Shown here piece by piece: positions 23,398 through 36,400 of a stretch of DNA of 64,000 bases. Both the position numbers and the translations under genes were made by a program. Numbering within the stretch: the first letter of the stretch is position 1; every line of letters begins with the position of its first letter. The stretch is from NCBI GenBank assembly GCA_027922465.2, contig BQMF02000042.1, forward strand, positions 248,001 through 312,000. The letters are read 5' to 3'. The stretch comes from Turritopsis dohrnii. Its lineage: Eukaryota > Cnidaria > Hydrozoa > Anthoathecata > Oceaniidae. Below the pieces are notes generated by a model, which saw nothing but the letters and a program-made list of their open reading frames with translations, ran no database searches and was not told the DNA's origin.

Positions 23398-26300
23398 TCA
23401 CGGCTCACGTTGGTCATGATATAAACGGTTCCTCATCACGCGTCGGACCCACTGAGTGAATGCGGAAACCCGCGTGTACACGCTGAATTTTCCTGGCTCA
23501 CCGCATCTTTTCCCACCCCATGATACAATGCCTTGTACCGTCCATTTATTTTTACGTGCGTCATGGAAAAGGTACCCTCCTCCACTATCTCCTTTGCAGG
23601 TGTCTTCAGAGCTAGATCTTTTACCGGCACAAAACATACTCTTTGTTACGTTATAATTTTTCGAGTATGCACGGAGACATTCCTTTCGTGATACGACAGG
23701 TAGCTCAAGTTCCTGTAACAGCGGTGACGCTTTGCCAGTATTCGTGACACCCCAACCGATGACAGTACCAATTTGACCACGTTTGGACAGATGTCGTTGT
23801 TTACTTGACGGCAAACATACAGGAAGCACTTTATCTAAAGAAAAAAGCAGCAAATGTATTTTCAACGAAAGCAGTTGTCAATGAGAAAGGATATTATACC
23901 AGCTATTGATGTATGAGACCTATAAACTGACAGACTGCACGTATCAATAGCGGTAAGTCAACTACTAGTTGCAAGTCGGCGGGCGGAAAAACCAACCGTT
24001 GCGGATTGAGGTCCAGGGACTAAAAACTCCCGTTACTTACTTTCTTAGTTACTTACTAAATTGATAAACTGTTGATGAGCTGTTTTGAAAGGATTTGCCC
24101 CCAAAATACCCAAAAAGAATCAAAATTCCTCTCAGTTCTTTTACGATCTAAAAAGAACCAATGATTGTACCTGATAATTTAACTTTTTCCTTTAACTCAA
24201 TTAAACCAATATCGTTGTTTAAAGTAGGCTGATCGAATTCGGGATGTGCTTCAACGTATCCTGCTTCGATTATCTGAACAAATTTGTCTTTGTATCTTCT
24301 TGTGACGTTGTGTACACCAAGAAAAACTTTAATCTCGTGTGGTTTGAATAATCGCGTTGGATCTTTATCAAACAAACAATGTCCAGCCGTAACGATCCAT
24401 CTATCTCCCAATAAGCTACCACCACAACGTAATTTCCATCCCTCATGACGGGTATTAACCTGAAACAGCAAAGGATTGTGTAGGTTAAAAGTACAAAATA
24501 CCATTTAAAGATATACATTTAACATATGCACGCTTGGTTCCTATCTTCTTTTATATCGTTTTCTATCAAAAACCAAAAATGATTCATCTTTACGAAGTTT
24601 TCCTTATCTCTTTCTATATCTGACTGACGCGTTTTGCGCTCAACATTTCCACTGCGCGTCGAATTACAAACGTGACATTACTGTATCAGAAAGAAACCGA
24701 AGAGTGTTCATCTCACAGTGTAACACAAGGGCTAAAGCGAAAAGCGTTCATCTCACAGTGTAACACAAGGACTAGAACGGTCCATTTGAGCAGAGGTTTA
24801 AAAACATATCTGCAGTTAAAACTCACATACTTCGATAGCCACCTGCCAAGGCCAGCTATGTGGGATTGTGTACTCGCCACCCAGCAAGCGAGCGCGCCTA
24901 CTCCAGTGATTTCTTGATTTGTGAACAGGTCTGCCACAGATTGGAACACAGTATGGTGACGATTTTGCAGTCCAGCCTTTGCCTTCCACACAAACTACTT
25001 TTGCAGGACTTCCTACGAAAACAAACTCTTTAACTTGGCCATGATGCATTGAAGACAAGCTAGGTACTTTCAATACATTTTCGGTTGATACAGAAAATGT
25101 AACTAAGTGGTGGCCATGGAAACGTACCTTTCAGTCTGTAGTGTTTGTTACATTTGTATTCTGCAATCAAGACCTTCCCTTTCCGTTTTACAGTTTCATA
25201 TCCGTTCGGAATTACTTCTCTAGGTTGACATTTTTTATTGTTAGCAGTGACAACTACTTTTTGCCAGTCAATAGCTTGACAAAAACGCCTTTCTTTGTCT
25301 TTACCTATCACAGAAACAAAGCATAAAGTTTAAATTTATTTGTATTTATTAAATGTATTTATGCTCAAATAATAAAAAAATTTTGGCTTAACCATCATGG
25401 TTACTCACAAAGAGAATATTCATATACATATCTCTGGAATATTAAATTTGAAAATTGTAATATCACGAATCCTCGGAAAATCAGTATCAATATAAGCAAT
25501 AAGAAACATAAATATAAGAAAAGTTGCTACTTCAAACCTGGACATTTCTTTTTTCCGGCGCCTGCGCACGAGCGTCTTCTTACTTGCTTATTTGATTCAC
25601 TGCAAGAACTCCACTCTCCCCATTCCGACCATTTGGGCCATTTGGGCTCGAGGCATGGTTTGTCGTTGCATATCTGAATCTCTGATCGTTTCTTTCCGCA
25701 AGTCACCCGTTTGAACTGTTCACCTGGACAGGAGCGATATCTCTTCCTTGTTCCTCCGTTACACGAGTGGCTGCAAACCGACCAGGCTTGCCATTGGCTC
25801 CAGATAGCGTGTACAATGCAATCTTCCGCTTTGCACGACTCGTCCTGTTGCTTTTCTCCTTGGCAATCTCTACAACAGAGAATAAAATTTTTTTTTAATT
25901 TTTGACCATATCTGATTTATGAAACGGTGCGTGTTTGTTTTATTGATTCGAGTTCGATCTGTGTACGAAAGGTGTGAAAGATGTAAAAATAATTGTTATT
26001 GACTGGGCAAAGGTTCTCACTGTATGACAGTCTCGTATTCTACCGAGCTGCATTTTTTTCTTTTTCTTTTTGGAATTTATTTTACCGAGGCCGTTGGGAG
26101 TTGTAGGGGGTGTGGGAGACTGGCAGTGTAATCCACACTGACCTGAGCCTCCACCAGGAATGTATACCTCAGAGGCAGAGAACTTGCACATACTAGACTA
26201 ATTGTAGTACTTTTAGGTACTTGCTCGATGCACAATCTCATATATATCTTTTTGCTGCATGCATTATTATTGTATATTTTCATATCACATCAGCATTCTA

Positions 26301-29042
26301 CAGAGCCGGAATTTGAACCACTACCAGCTATCACCCTTGTAGCCCACCGTCTTACCAAGTGAGCTATACACCCTAAAACCTTTATATTATTTACAATGTA
26401 GGTAAAGGTATCTTACTTTCCATTGCTTTGTGGTGATGGGTTATCGCATCGTCTTGACCTGTAGCGTTTACAAGACATTGGTGTGCAACTGCTCCATGGC
26501 ATCCAACTTGACCAACCCCCGTCTTGAACACAAGCAACGCCAGCAAAGCAATCGACTATGTCCGCGCTTGAGCCGGGACAGACGTTTAAAATATCAATTG
26601 TTCTGTTGTATTCGTTGATGCAGGAACGAGTGCGAACCTTACGTCCTAAACGAAATTGGATTTAAGAAAGTTATTACATATCAATCTTATAAGCTTATCG
26701 ACATTCAGTAAAAAAATAACAAACGGCTTATTCCCATGGTGTTTGATATTAGATTTGACAATCCTATCGCTGAAGTATATTCGATAATAAGCTTTGGGCG
26801 GAGGAACAGACGTTATCATATGTACATATAAGTTTAATTTTGGTACTTATAAATTTTAAGTAGTTTTAATTGCCATTACATTTTGACCAAGGATCTTTAA
26901 TTAAGAACCCACAATTCTCATCAAAAATGTTTCAAATGCCCCATTAAAATGCTACACATTAATTGTCAATGATTGATAAATGGTTGTAAACGTGTTGAAG
27001 AGTGTTTTATGTTTCCTTCGAACTAAAAACCGTGAGTCATTCCAAAACATACTTCAATTTTGTTATGCAAGTTTTTGGTCACATCCCTTATCCTGTTTTG
27101 GACCTTTAACTGTTTGATCGGAAAAAATAACATTGTTCAACAATAGGTACATTTAGGACCAAATTATGTTGTTGACAATAAAAGTAAAATCATATCAATA
27201 ACAAGCGTGTGTACGTATTGAGAGCACGTTAATGTTACCCCCTGTTTGTTTAACAGAATTGTAGCTTCTAATATGTACGTTCAGGGGGTTATAGCGTGAC
27301 TAAGTCATACCAAGGATACTGAGTATGTTCGTCTGAAAAATGGTAACAGCTTGAAAAGATCCATATATCAATCTTAGAGCCATATATCAATCTTGGGAAA
27401 CAGGCTGAACCATTGTTCATCGTGGATTATTATTAGTTATTTGAATGCACTACTGTAGTTTAACTGTTTATCAATCCTGGGTTTAACATTCGTAAATAAA
27501 CGGAAAATTAAGATCAATCAAACTACCTTTTCCACAGCTACTTGAGCATTCTGAGTAAGCTGACCACGTCGACCATTGGATTTTCGGTGGACACAAAGCC
27601 TTGAAACATATTTTACTTTGCTTTGTCACGTGACCTCCAGCACAGATCTCACCACCAAAGCGAGGAGAAGGTTTGGTACAAGTACGCATGCGCGATTTCA
27701 TTCCAAGTCCGCATTTTTTATCACAATCTGTCCAGTTGCTCCAACTTGCCCAGCCACCATTTATTGGACATTGCTTATCTGCGCATGTTTGTTTTTCTGT
27801 AAGAGCCTCGTTACACGAGTTCGTTTCATCTCCGGTGTACGGGTTGATACATTTCCGTTCTCGCCGACGTATGCCCTCGTTACACGTTGCAGAACACGGA
27901 CTCCATTCGGACCAACGTGAAAGCACGCCTCGCGAACAAGGAAACGTGTTGCAGGCCTCTGACTCTTTTTCGTTCCCTTTACAAGAATGACCGCTATCCG
28001 AGCGAGCGTTGGTGTGGCACATACGCTTACGATGTCGGACACCACCGGAGCAAGGTTTATCACAATCACTCCAGGCTAACCACGAGCTCCATGATCCGAA
28101 GCAGTCAAAATTATCTCTATGAAGTGTGCTAATTGGCTTTCCTTCCAGCTCTAATGGCGATTGACAGATTGTCTTTACCGTATACTGGAACGTCGGAATT
28201 CCGGCAATGATCGCATCGTGCATCCAGTAAAGGTTACAGTCGCAATGAAAAGGATTGTTGTAAAAACTCACTCTCGATAATTCTGGTTTCTTTTGAAGTA
28301 AATTCTCATTGAGTGTAACTAGGGCATTATTATCGAGGTATATTTCGTGAAGTTCAACCAAGGACTTCAACGCCTCCTCGTCAATACTTTTAATTTTGTT
28401 ATCGTCCAAGTATAAATATTTGAGTTTTTGTGAATTTTTAAACATCTGGCTTGTTATAGTATTTAACTTATTATGCGCCAAATTTAACATTTCCAAGTTA
28501 TTTAAATTGGCAAAGACTTCATTCGGGTCGTCAGCAATTTGATTGGATTGCAAAGATAAACGTTTCAGGTTAGGCAGCAAACTGAAAATATCTTTCGGTA
28601 AGGTCTGCAATAAGTTATTGTTTATGAATAATTCCTCGAGTGAAATTAGATTTCGAAAAACTCTCGTCGATAAAGTCTTTAAATTATTATAGCCTAGATT
28701 TAACGATCTCAATTTTCGCAAATCGTCAAACGCGCTGTCGGATATATGTTCGATATTGTTATATACAAGATTTAGTCGTCGTAAATTATACAGACCAGAT
28801 AAGTCGAGGTCTGTCAAGTTCTTTATATTGTTCAATCGAAGTGTCAGGAGTTCGGTGTTTTTTGCAATATTCTTCGGTACACTTTCCAGCTTCAATCCGT
28901 TGCAATAGGACGCAGGAATAGCGTTTTTCTGCGACACACATGTGCATTTTGAAGGGCAGCTATTGTCAATGTATGTGGATTTGCCAAAACGTGTCACAAA
29001 ACAAATGACAAGGAGAAGAGCAAAGAATTTATATCCAGGCAT
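23398..29042 (-). CDS. Secreted LRR - TSP1(x7) - CCP - trypsin-like serine protease
   Basis: Exons: 27527-29042, 26417-26645, 25538-25869, 25128-25304, 24831-25012, 24171-24459 and 23398-23834 (TGA). All are GT-AG and in phase, giving 1053 residues. Order: signal peptide (1-~21); LRRNT with CPSKC (29-47); about eight LRRs (52-260); LRRCT with NPFHCDC (262-314); seven thrombospondin type 1 repeats (~316-705, WSxW and CSxxC motifs); one sushi/CCP domain (~716-772); and an S1 protease (794-1053). Activation would be at RRAR|LLGG (793/794). The triad is His839 (TAGHC), Asp895 (NNDIGLIEL) and Ser992 (CKGDSGGG). Asp986 at the pocket base predicts trypsin-like Arg/Lys specificity. Cys776 and Cys915 are placed to tie the light and heavy chains. 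The CCP-protease end resembles complement MASP/C1r-type enzymes, with an LRR-TSP1 array in place of CUB/EGF modules. An extracellular, possibly immune, role is inferred. Confidence 0.93.
26053..26378 (-). mobile_element. tRNA-derived SINE
   Basis: On the minus strand a tRNA-like head contains an A-box TAGCTCACTTGG (26355-26366) and a B-box GGTTCAAATTCC (26308-26319) at the normal spacing. A body of about 220 bases follows, then an A-rich tail (AAAAAGAAAAAGAAAAAAA, 26053-26071). The head does not fold as a clean functional tRNA, and the body plus tail mark it as a SINE. It lies in the intron between exons 26417-26645 and 25538-25869 of the LRR-protease gene, in the same orientation. Confidence 0.75.
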
Positions 29043-32000
29043 ATTCTTCTTCTTTCGTATTTATTTATTTATTTATTTAGCAATTTCAACCTAAAAATAG
29101 AAAGCAAATGAAACTTGAAAATTAGATGACAACAGAGACAAGTGTCGAGATAAGATTTCTTCTTTGGGATTTGTGCAGAAGGAATTTGAAAAAAAAAAAC
29201 CCCACAAAAACAGAGATACTTTTGTTGAACTTCCTAACGAGATGCGAACGTGAAAGCATCATGAACCATTCCCAAGTCCGAGTCTAGCCGGGTAGAGCAA
29301 GAATTCCAGTGACGTCATGGTTCTTGATCCATAAGTTAAAGTAAATTTAGCTTAATTTTCATAAACACTCCATCCGCGTTGTCAGCCTAAACACAATTCG
29401 TGCTTTCAACGTGCCAACATATATTAAAGAAGTATTCTTGAAATTTGGTGTCCTTAAGTGTGTCTGATATAACAAAGACAAACCGCAGCGTGCCACTTCA
29501 AAACTTCAGTGTCAGATAACAAATCAACAAGCACTTTGTAAGCATTTGTTGGGATTTATATACAGAGAAATTCTAGTCACTTTGCCTTACATTTGCCTTC
29601 TTACACTTCTAAGAAGAATACAAACATATCGATGTACAATGAAAAAAAGCTGGAGCGTAGAATGAAAGAAAGCTGGGGCGTAGCAGAAGAATGCTAACTT
29701 GTTAAACGTGCTTAATGATGTCGATAATCGCTTATAATAACTTTTAACTTTCTTACAAAGTACCAAAGGAGAAAAATTCGTTAAAACCGCAAAACCAAAT
29801 AATTGTGATTTCAAAATATTACGCAACAAGTCGCAACGCCTGTAAATTCTTTCGTTAATTTTCGTTCGTTGTCGAATGGTCTTTTTAGAAGGATTGCTTG
29901 TCACAGTATGTTGAGGTAAATAAACTTACAAAATTTTTTTTTTGTATAATTGCAAATTGTTGCAATTATACAATTATCAGAAACTTTTAAAACAATGCCT
30001 TTTAAAACAATGACTTTCAAAAATAAACACAGAAAAAATGAACAGTCGATGTATATTAAATTATTGCGCCACGCCTTCAGCGTTTCAAATGAGCTCTAAC
30101 AACATTTAAATTGTTTTGGAACGTGATATCACAAGATGTCGTATGCCGTTCTTTTTAAACAATAGGCTTTTGTTTATGCGTTTTAACCTGGCAATGCTGT
30201 ATGTAAACAAATAAAATGTTTTGTTGGAAAACCACGCAGAGGACAAGAAAGTATTCCACTCATGTTCACATCACTATTCGGAACAACTCGTGCCCACATC
30301 ACTATTCGCAACAACGGTTACTTCCTCCGAATTTTTATCAATAGGAAACAATAAAAGGAATCGTGCGACACATAATTTCTATAACAAATAAGTAAATAAA
30401 TAAATAAATAAATAAAAGAAGAACACAATTAGGCAAGGTAGCACCATGACAAATAGAACTAGATTACCAGCCTCCTTTCTTCTTTATACACCGGTGATTT
30501 ATGAGAACAAAAATCTTTCTGTTTTTTTTCACCCCTTCACAATAAAGAACGAACGTCAAAGGATAAACCAGCTTTATCATTATCGATAATGTTATTCCGA
30601 AAGTTTTTCCATCAAAACACTGTTAACTATACCAACATAATGATATTCCCTGTTTGACATCTTCCCCTTGTCGCCGCATACTATAAGTTTTGAAAAATAA
30701 TATAGAGGTCGACGTACATTATATGCATTCAATGCTAGAATCAAAAAGCACATAAAAAGGTTTTAATTGATCCACTAAAAATCAATCGCTTTTCTATGTT
30801 CTCAAAATTAAAGTCAATGTTCCAGCACCGACACTAAGCTTTATTTAAGCTTTCCATTGTTGAGTTCGCTTTAATTGAATAATATTTTCGACATGAGTTT
30901 CCATTTTGCACTAAGTAATAGAATTATCTGTTTTAGTAAAAGGCTTTTAATTACAACTCATATGCGTCAATCGTTAGCTAATCCACTCCGCCTTTTAAAC
31001 AAGCGAGGTATGATCGTGTTTACCTGTGTCCTACCACCATCAAAGCTAATCGTCTTTAGTTGCTTCAAAAATAGAAGAGACAAAAAAATAGAGATGCCTT
31101 TTAAAGAAATATTATTCAGAACAATAGAATGACGTCATAGTTTGACCGTACTGCAGGAAGAAAACTGTATTATAATTTTTTGTACAATCAACAAAGCCGA
31201 TAGCGTGAATTCCTTTGTTTACTATAGAACAATACTGGGTCCAGTTAAATAAATCTTCCAACACTTTCCATAAAAGCATTCAACATTCCTTTACATGCAA
31301 TATCTTTTCAATGTGTATTTTACCTTCTATTCTTGCTCGGTATGTGTAGAATAGCTACGTTGCACGGCAAATATCTCCTACAGTAGGATGCGTACCTCGT
31401 AGTTTATCGTACCATTTGAAGCAATCCAGAGTATTTAAGAAGAGTTTATACGAATTTATTACTTCTAACCAAGCAGAATTTGTAGCTAAACTTGTCGATT
31501 AATTAACATTGAAAATTAGCTAAATTAACTAATTAGTGTTTGAAAGATATTTATTATGTGTTGAAAATTATCATTAAAACCTCCGCTCGATAGTTCATTA
31601 GTGCCAATACAAATTGACCATTACGTCAGTTTTATGATCTTTAAAAAATTTTGATTTATTAGAAGCAAGTTAGAAACTTTTTCAGATTTGAAAAGAATTT
31701 GGGATACAGAAAACTTCTTGTCCGCGAACAGTTCGTTAAAAAAATGAGAAACGTTAAAATGTGTTTACATAATGTATTCAACACCAACAAATATGGACAA
31801 ATATGGTAGATTAAATATGGAGCATCCCTTATTTTGAAATTATTTGTGGTGGTAATTATCACGCTTTTTTCTTCATGTTAAATTAATCTGATGAGATGAC
31901 AATATGCTATTTATTTCCGCTGATTGCGGATGCGTTAATTACATATTGCAACAGATTCTAATTCTTTATATTTCTATTCAAAGGTACAATTAAGACATGT

Positions 32001-33411
32001 TTCCCAATCTACTGGCATATTCACATCAAAAAACTTACATATCCGTGTATCTCAGTGAATCTTTTACAACCCTTTGGCAGTCTCACTTTTTCAAAAATTT
32101 ACCAGGAAAAGACATGGGAAAACTCTTCCACTGGTGTGATTTTTTGCTTCCTCGACCATTTTCTTTTCATACGGCGAAAGATTAATTATCCTGACAAGTA
32201 ATTTCCGCTGTCATCAGCATTGTGCCGGTTACCATATTCACAATGTTCGTATGCTCGAAAACTTTGACCTTTATGCATCCAACAACGTATGTTTTGTTTT
32301 GTCAGAGAGAAAAAGAATGTTAAACAGCTTCTTTGAAAATACAGTAATTATTTATAATTAACATATTTTTTTGTTGTGACAAAAAACTTGTCAAAACTTG
32401 AGAGGTTGTGGTATCATCGCCTTGGCAATTTGCGCCATCATGCCTTTTTGATCTAAATTTAGATGTCTGCGTGGAAATTCCTTTATCGTGTCTGCTTTAT
32501 GACAAAGTAAAAGAAGAACTCGATTTATTGCAGTATAATTAGTAACGTTAGGGTGTTGCAGATGGAAGACATTGCGCAAACTGGAGAAATGAGTGTCAAG
32601 GAAAAAAAGTTAATTTCGTCTTTAAGCTGTTAATAAATCATGCCTGTTGATTGAACTTCCATGCATTGTTTTCACACTTTCAAGGAAAATTTAACAATGT
32701 TAATTGTGACGCAAAGAAAGATTTATTTAAAATTTTAATGAATTCTCGAGAAACCAAAAAGACAAACTTCTCGGAAAAAAACGAAATTGTAATTAAAATT
32801 TCAACCAATAAATCGAAAAGAAGCAGCAATTAATTTTTACAAATTGTTCCATTACTAAAAGACTTGGGATTTTTCAATAAGCAACTGAGTTTCCAACCTC
32901 CTAGAGAAGTTGCTTAATAACTGCTCCGCGTATAGTCAAGTGTGCTTACCAAGTGCATCCTGGGTAATAAATGGTGTGTTATAGTTCATGGTAAAAAAGT
33001 ACTTTAAAGATTTTACAAATTTGGATCACATTTTGACTTCATTTGTTGGTAATCCAACAGTTTGTTTCTGGGAAAGTTATTTTCGAAGTTTTACTACAAG
33101 GGTTGCTTATAATAATAGCTTATAGCCCACAATAATGACTAGTTGCCAGATTCGGACCTAGTTGCGAAATACGGATATTTTGTTTACTTTCTGTCTGTGT
33201 CACTGAAGATAAAAAAAACAAACGAAAATGCGGATCACATACAAAATGACAAATAAATATATAAAGAAAATAATCTGTTTGTTCTCTCTTACTCCCTCTT
33301 CTTCTTTTTTTTTTTTTTTTTTTTCGTTCTCCTTATCAACCGTCTGAAACACTGCCATTCGAATATAATTCAACAGCTGATATTCAGTCAAGTGTGAGAG
33401 ATGATGCTAAA
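29043..33411. other. Upstream flank of the LRR-protease gene and intergenic DNA
   Basis: The first few hundred bases upstream of ATG 29042 should contain the promoter and 5' untranslated region. Beyond that I see AT-rich sequence, simple repeats (TAAA-type at about 30388-30416) and no recognised domain. A minus-strand stretch at 32394-32565 with an acceptor-like TTTCTCCAG reads a 57-codon coding-like segment ending in a stop, but no in-phase partner exon was confirmed. Confidence 0.4.
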
Positions 33412-33494
33412 CAACCTCGTACCCAGGGTTTCTTGCATTTTTCTTTGCCGCTATCCGTGTATCGAAAAGGCAAGAGACCCTGGGTTCGAGGTTG
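33412..33494. mobile_element. Very short palindromic element (83 bp)
   Basis: It begins CAACCTCGTACCCAGGGTTT and ends AGACCCTGGGTTCGAGGTTG, an inverted repeat of about 20 bases round a 40-base loop. The same termini recur at 43111-43164, so it is a dispersed family of tiny palindromes. Confidence 0.7.
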
Positions 33495-36400
33495 AATGCT
33501 AAATTTTTTGTTGTGTTTACCTGGATTAACTTCTGATGAAAATTAAAAAAAAAACACAAAAAAAAAAACGAGTGGCAATTATGGCGGGTGTTATTCACTT
33601 ACAAAAAACCTATAACTAAAGGGATCTTTTATTTTTACGATTTTTACGATTTTTAACAGGATCTTGGCTTAAACATGTCCCAATCAATTAATGTCGGTAA
33701 AATATTCATCCTACATAATATACATTGTAACCATGAATGAAAGGAATGCCGCAACACACCTTTCAGTCAGCATTTCTAAATAAACAGAACGCCGAAGGAT
33801 TTCCAATAATAGATATCATGTGGCGCCAAATGAATATCACCTTGGCAACAACATCACAATCTTTGCTCGTACATACACGTATTTCGACCAAAAAAAAGTC
33901 ACTTTCAAGTGCGACCAAAATTAACTTAAAACAACAAACAACCGAGCTAAGTTGACTCAACAAACGAAGTAGCCATGACAACGCGCAGTAGTTGTTCCCA
34001 AACTTTTTTTATAACGTAACTTGGAAGTCCCAACTATTCGTGTGAATAGTCTCGTGTGAATTGGAATGGAGTCTTTCGTAAAATACTTGATTTTCGTAAA
34101 GACTAAGTTGTGAACATACCTATAGAGCGGTTTGGCTGTGTGCACCAATAAAAAAAAAGCAACAACATTCTGTAAGAACAATCATCAGCGTTTTTGTGTG
34201 TACATACCAGTTATTAATTTTTCAGTTTTTGATCAACAACTTTAACGCCATGAAATGGACATAGCACGCTTATGTATATATATGTATGTTATATTCTGGT
34301 TGGCTAAATTTTTCTGAATCATTTACTTTAATACTTTACTTACGTGAGTAAAACAAAAGGTATCATCTACTTTATTGAAGGATTTAGATATTTTGCTTCA
34401 CTTAAACCATTTAATACCTCAATCGTTTAAGAAGCTTTTATATGACTAAGGTCTGTTTTACGCATATTTTTTTGTGAGTACATAACCAACATTGTTGTCG
34501 TTGTTATTGTTTTGATCGACTTTCAGTAACAGATTTTTAGTTGATAAATATCTATATTCTGGAATGCGACGGACTCATTAATGTCTAATGAAAAATCTTC
34601 AACTAGAAATTGTTGATGATGTCAGCGAGATTACTGATGGCTGAAGTGCAATTATAGATCCAAACGAGCACATTATACTAAAAATAAATGACAAACCAAA
34701 AAAAACGAAGATGTATAGTGAAACCATCAGAAACTTAGTAAAAGATAGTTTAACACGACCAAATTAGATTCAAACTTTTCAAAAAAAAAATATCAAAATA
34801 AATTTGAACATCTAAAAAAGAAAAGAAAAGATATATACCCATCACAACTTTCATGTTGACATTCAGATGACCGCTCAAACAAATTCAATCAAATCTTGCT
34901 CGGTTTAAGAGAGACAATTCTCAATTTTGACAAGTTATAGCTAAAAATCCTAAAAATCTATTGAAGGGAAAACAGATAAAATAATTTGTTTGTTTGTTAA
35001 TTATACAAAGTGACAGAGACAATGGCGAAACGGGAAGGAAGTTGCATTCGTAGACATGCCACAATAACACCAGCAACAAAAAAATTGATGAAGAGTAAGA
35101 AGGGGTGTCGGGCAGGTTTAGATTACCCGATTTCCGATCTCATCGTTTGATTCGAATTAAAATGCCATGTCTGAGGGTCTGTCTTTTTCGGGAATACAAA
35201 GTCATATCGCATGTCTAAGCAATTGTCTCGGAACTTCAAGTATAGCCAATTCAACTTCCCTTGGCAATTTATAGAAGCACATAGTTCAATCGTCCTCGGA
35301 TCATTGAATGTCTATAAAGACGCGATATGTTTTTACGACAGTCTCCAAGGAGTAAGTATCTTAGAAGTCCCTTATACAGTGTGTTTCACAATGTTGGAAA
35401 TGGAAAAATTAAAGCTGTTTTTTTAAATGGATATCCCGAATTTCAAAATAATTTTTACATCAATGGAAAGCCATTTTCAATCTCGTTCGGCTAGTATATT
35501 TTTGTGAAAAATGAAAAAGTGGTTTTTGAAAAAATAAGGAGAATGTCTTGGAAAAATGTAATTAAATTTTTAATGGTCGATTAAGATGTGAATGAAAGGA
35601 AAAGATTTTTTGAAACAATGACAGCAATTTGGAAAACAATGAACAAATTTACTGTATTTGTTTGGAAGAGCGAAGCATGAGCCAACCTCGATATCTCAGC
35701 TTAAAGTAACAAAGTTTTCACTTGAAAGTATTTAGATTCGATATAGATAAACTTTATGACATTGATGTTATTAATACTATGGTTGAACTTTCGAAGAAAT
35801 TCAGTTTTAACTTGCTTGTAAACACCAAGTAAAGACCGTCCATCATGCGCAGGTGTAATAAAGGCATTTACTTGATAATTTGAATGTTTCCATCAGCGCG
35901 GAAATTTTGAACTACTTGGTTAAACACAGCAGCCAAAACATTGCCTTACTTTAAAGAATTTAATTTCTTTTAATCATTCTAATGGTATATGAGAATACAA
36001 ACTGAATGCTACTAAGTAATAAAGACCTTTGTTTGACGCGAATTTTAATACATCTTTTGGCGTTCCTTACTTACCTGAATAAAAAAATTAAAAATAAAAA
36101 TAAAAACAGAACAGAACAGAAAGTGCGAACCATGCTAGTGTCCTTACTATAACAACCCTTTTGATATCGATTTTTTTCTGTAAGGCGCCCGATCCATTAT
36201 AAGCGCCTTGTCCCTTTTAAACGCCCTTCTCCAATAATAAACACAATTTTCGAAAAAATTGAAATAAAAAGAACGGAGTTCAAATCAGAGAAATTGTAGT
36301 TCAGCTATTGTTAGGAAAGATTATTTCAGAAAAAAGACAATGCTGCGTTATACATGATGTTCAAATCAGTAATCAAAAATTGAAACTACAAAGTAGTCGG

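Noticed and set aside
26288..26375. Functional tRNA gene on the minus strand
   Set aside because: A- and B-boxes are present, but the acceptor stem does not pair cleanly and a SINE body plus A-rich tail follow.
27576..28132. Plus-strand ORFs of 81-114 codons
   Set aside because: They are antisense shadows of the TSP1 region of the LRR-protease gene, which has domain support and exact exon phases.
32394..32565. Terminal exon of an unknown minus-strand gene
   Set aside because: Coding-like sequence after an acceptor, and a possible start exon near 32951-32990, but the phases do not match and no family is recognised.
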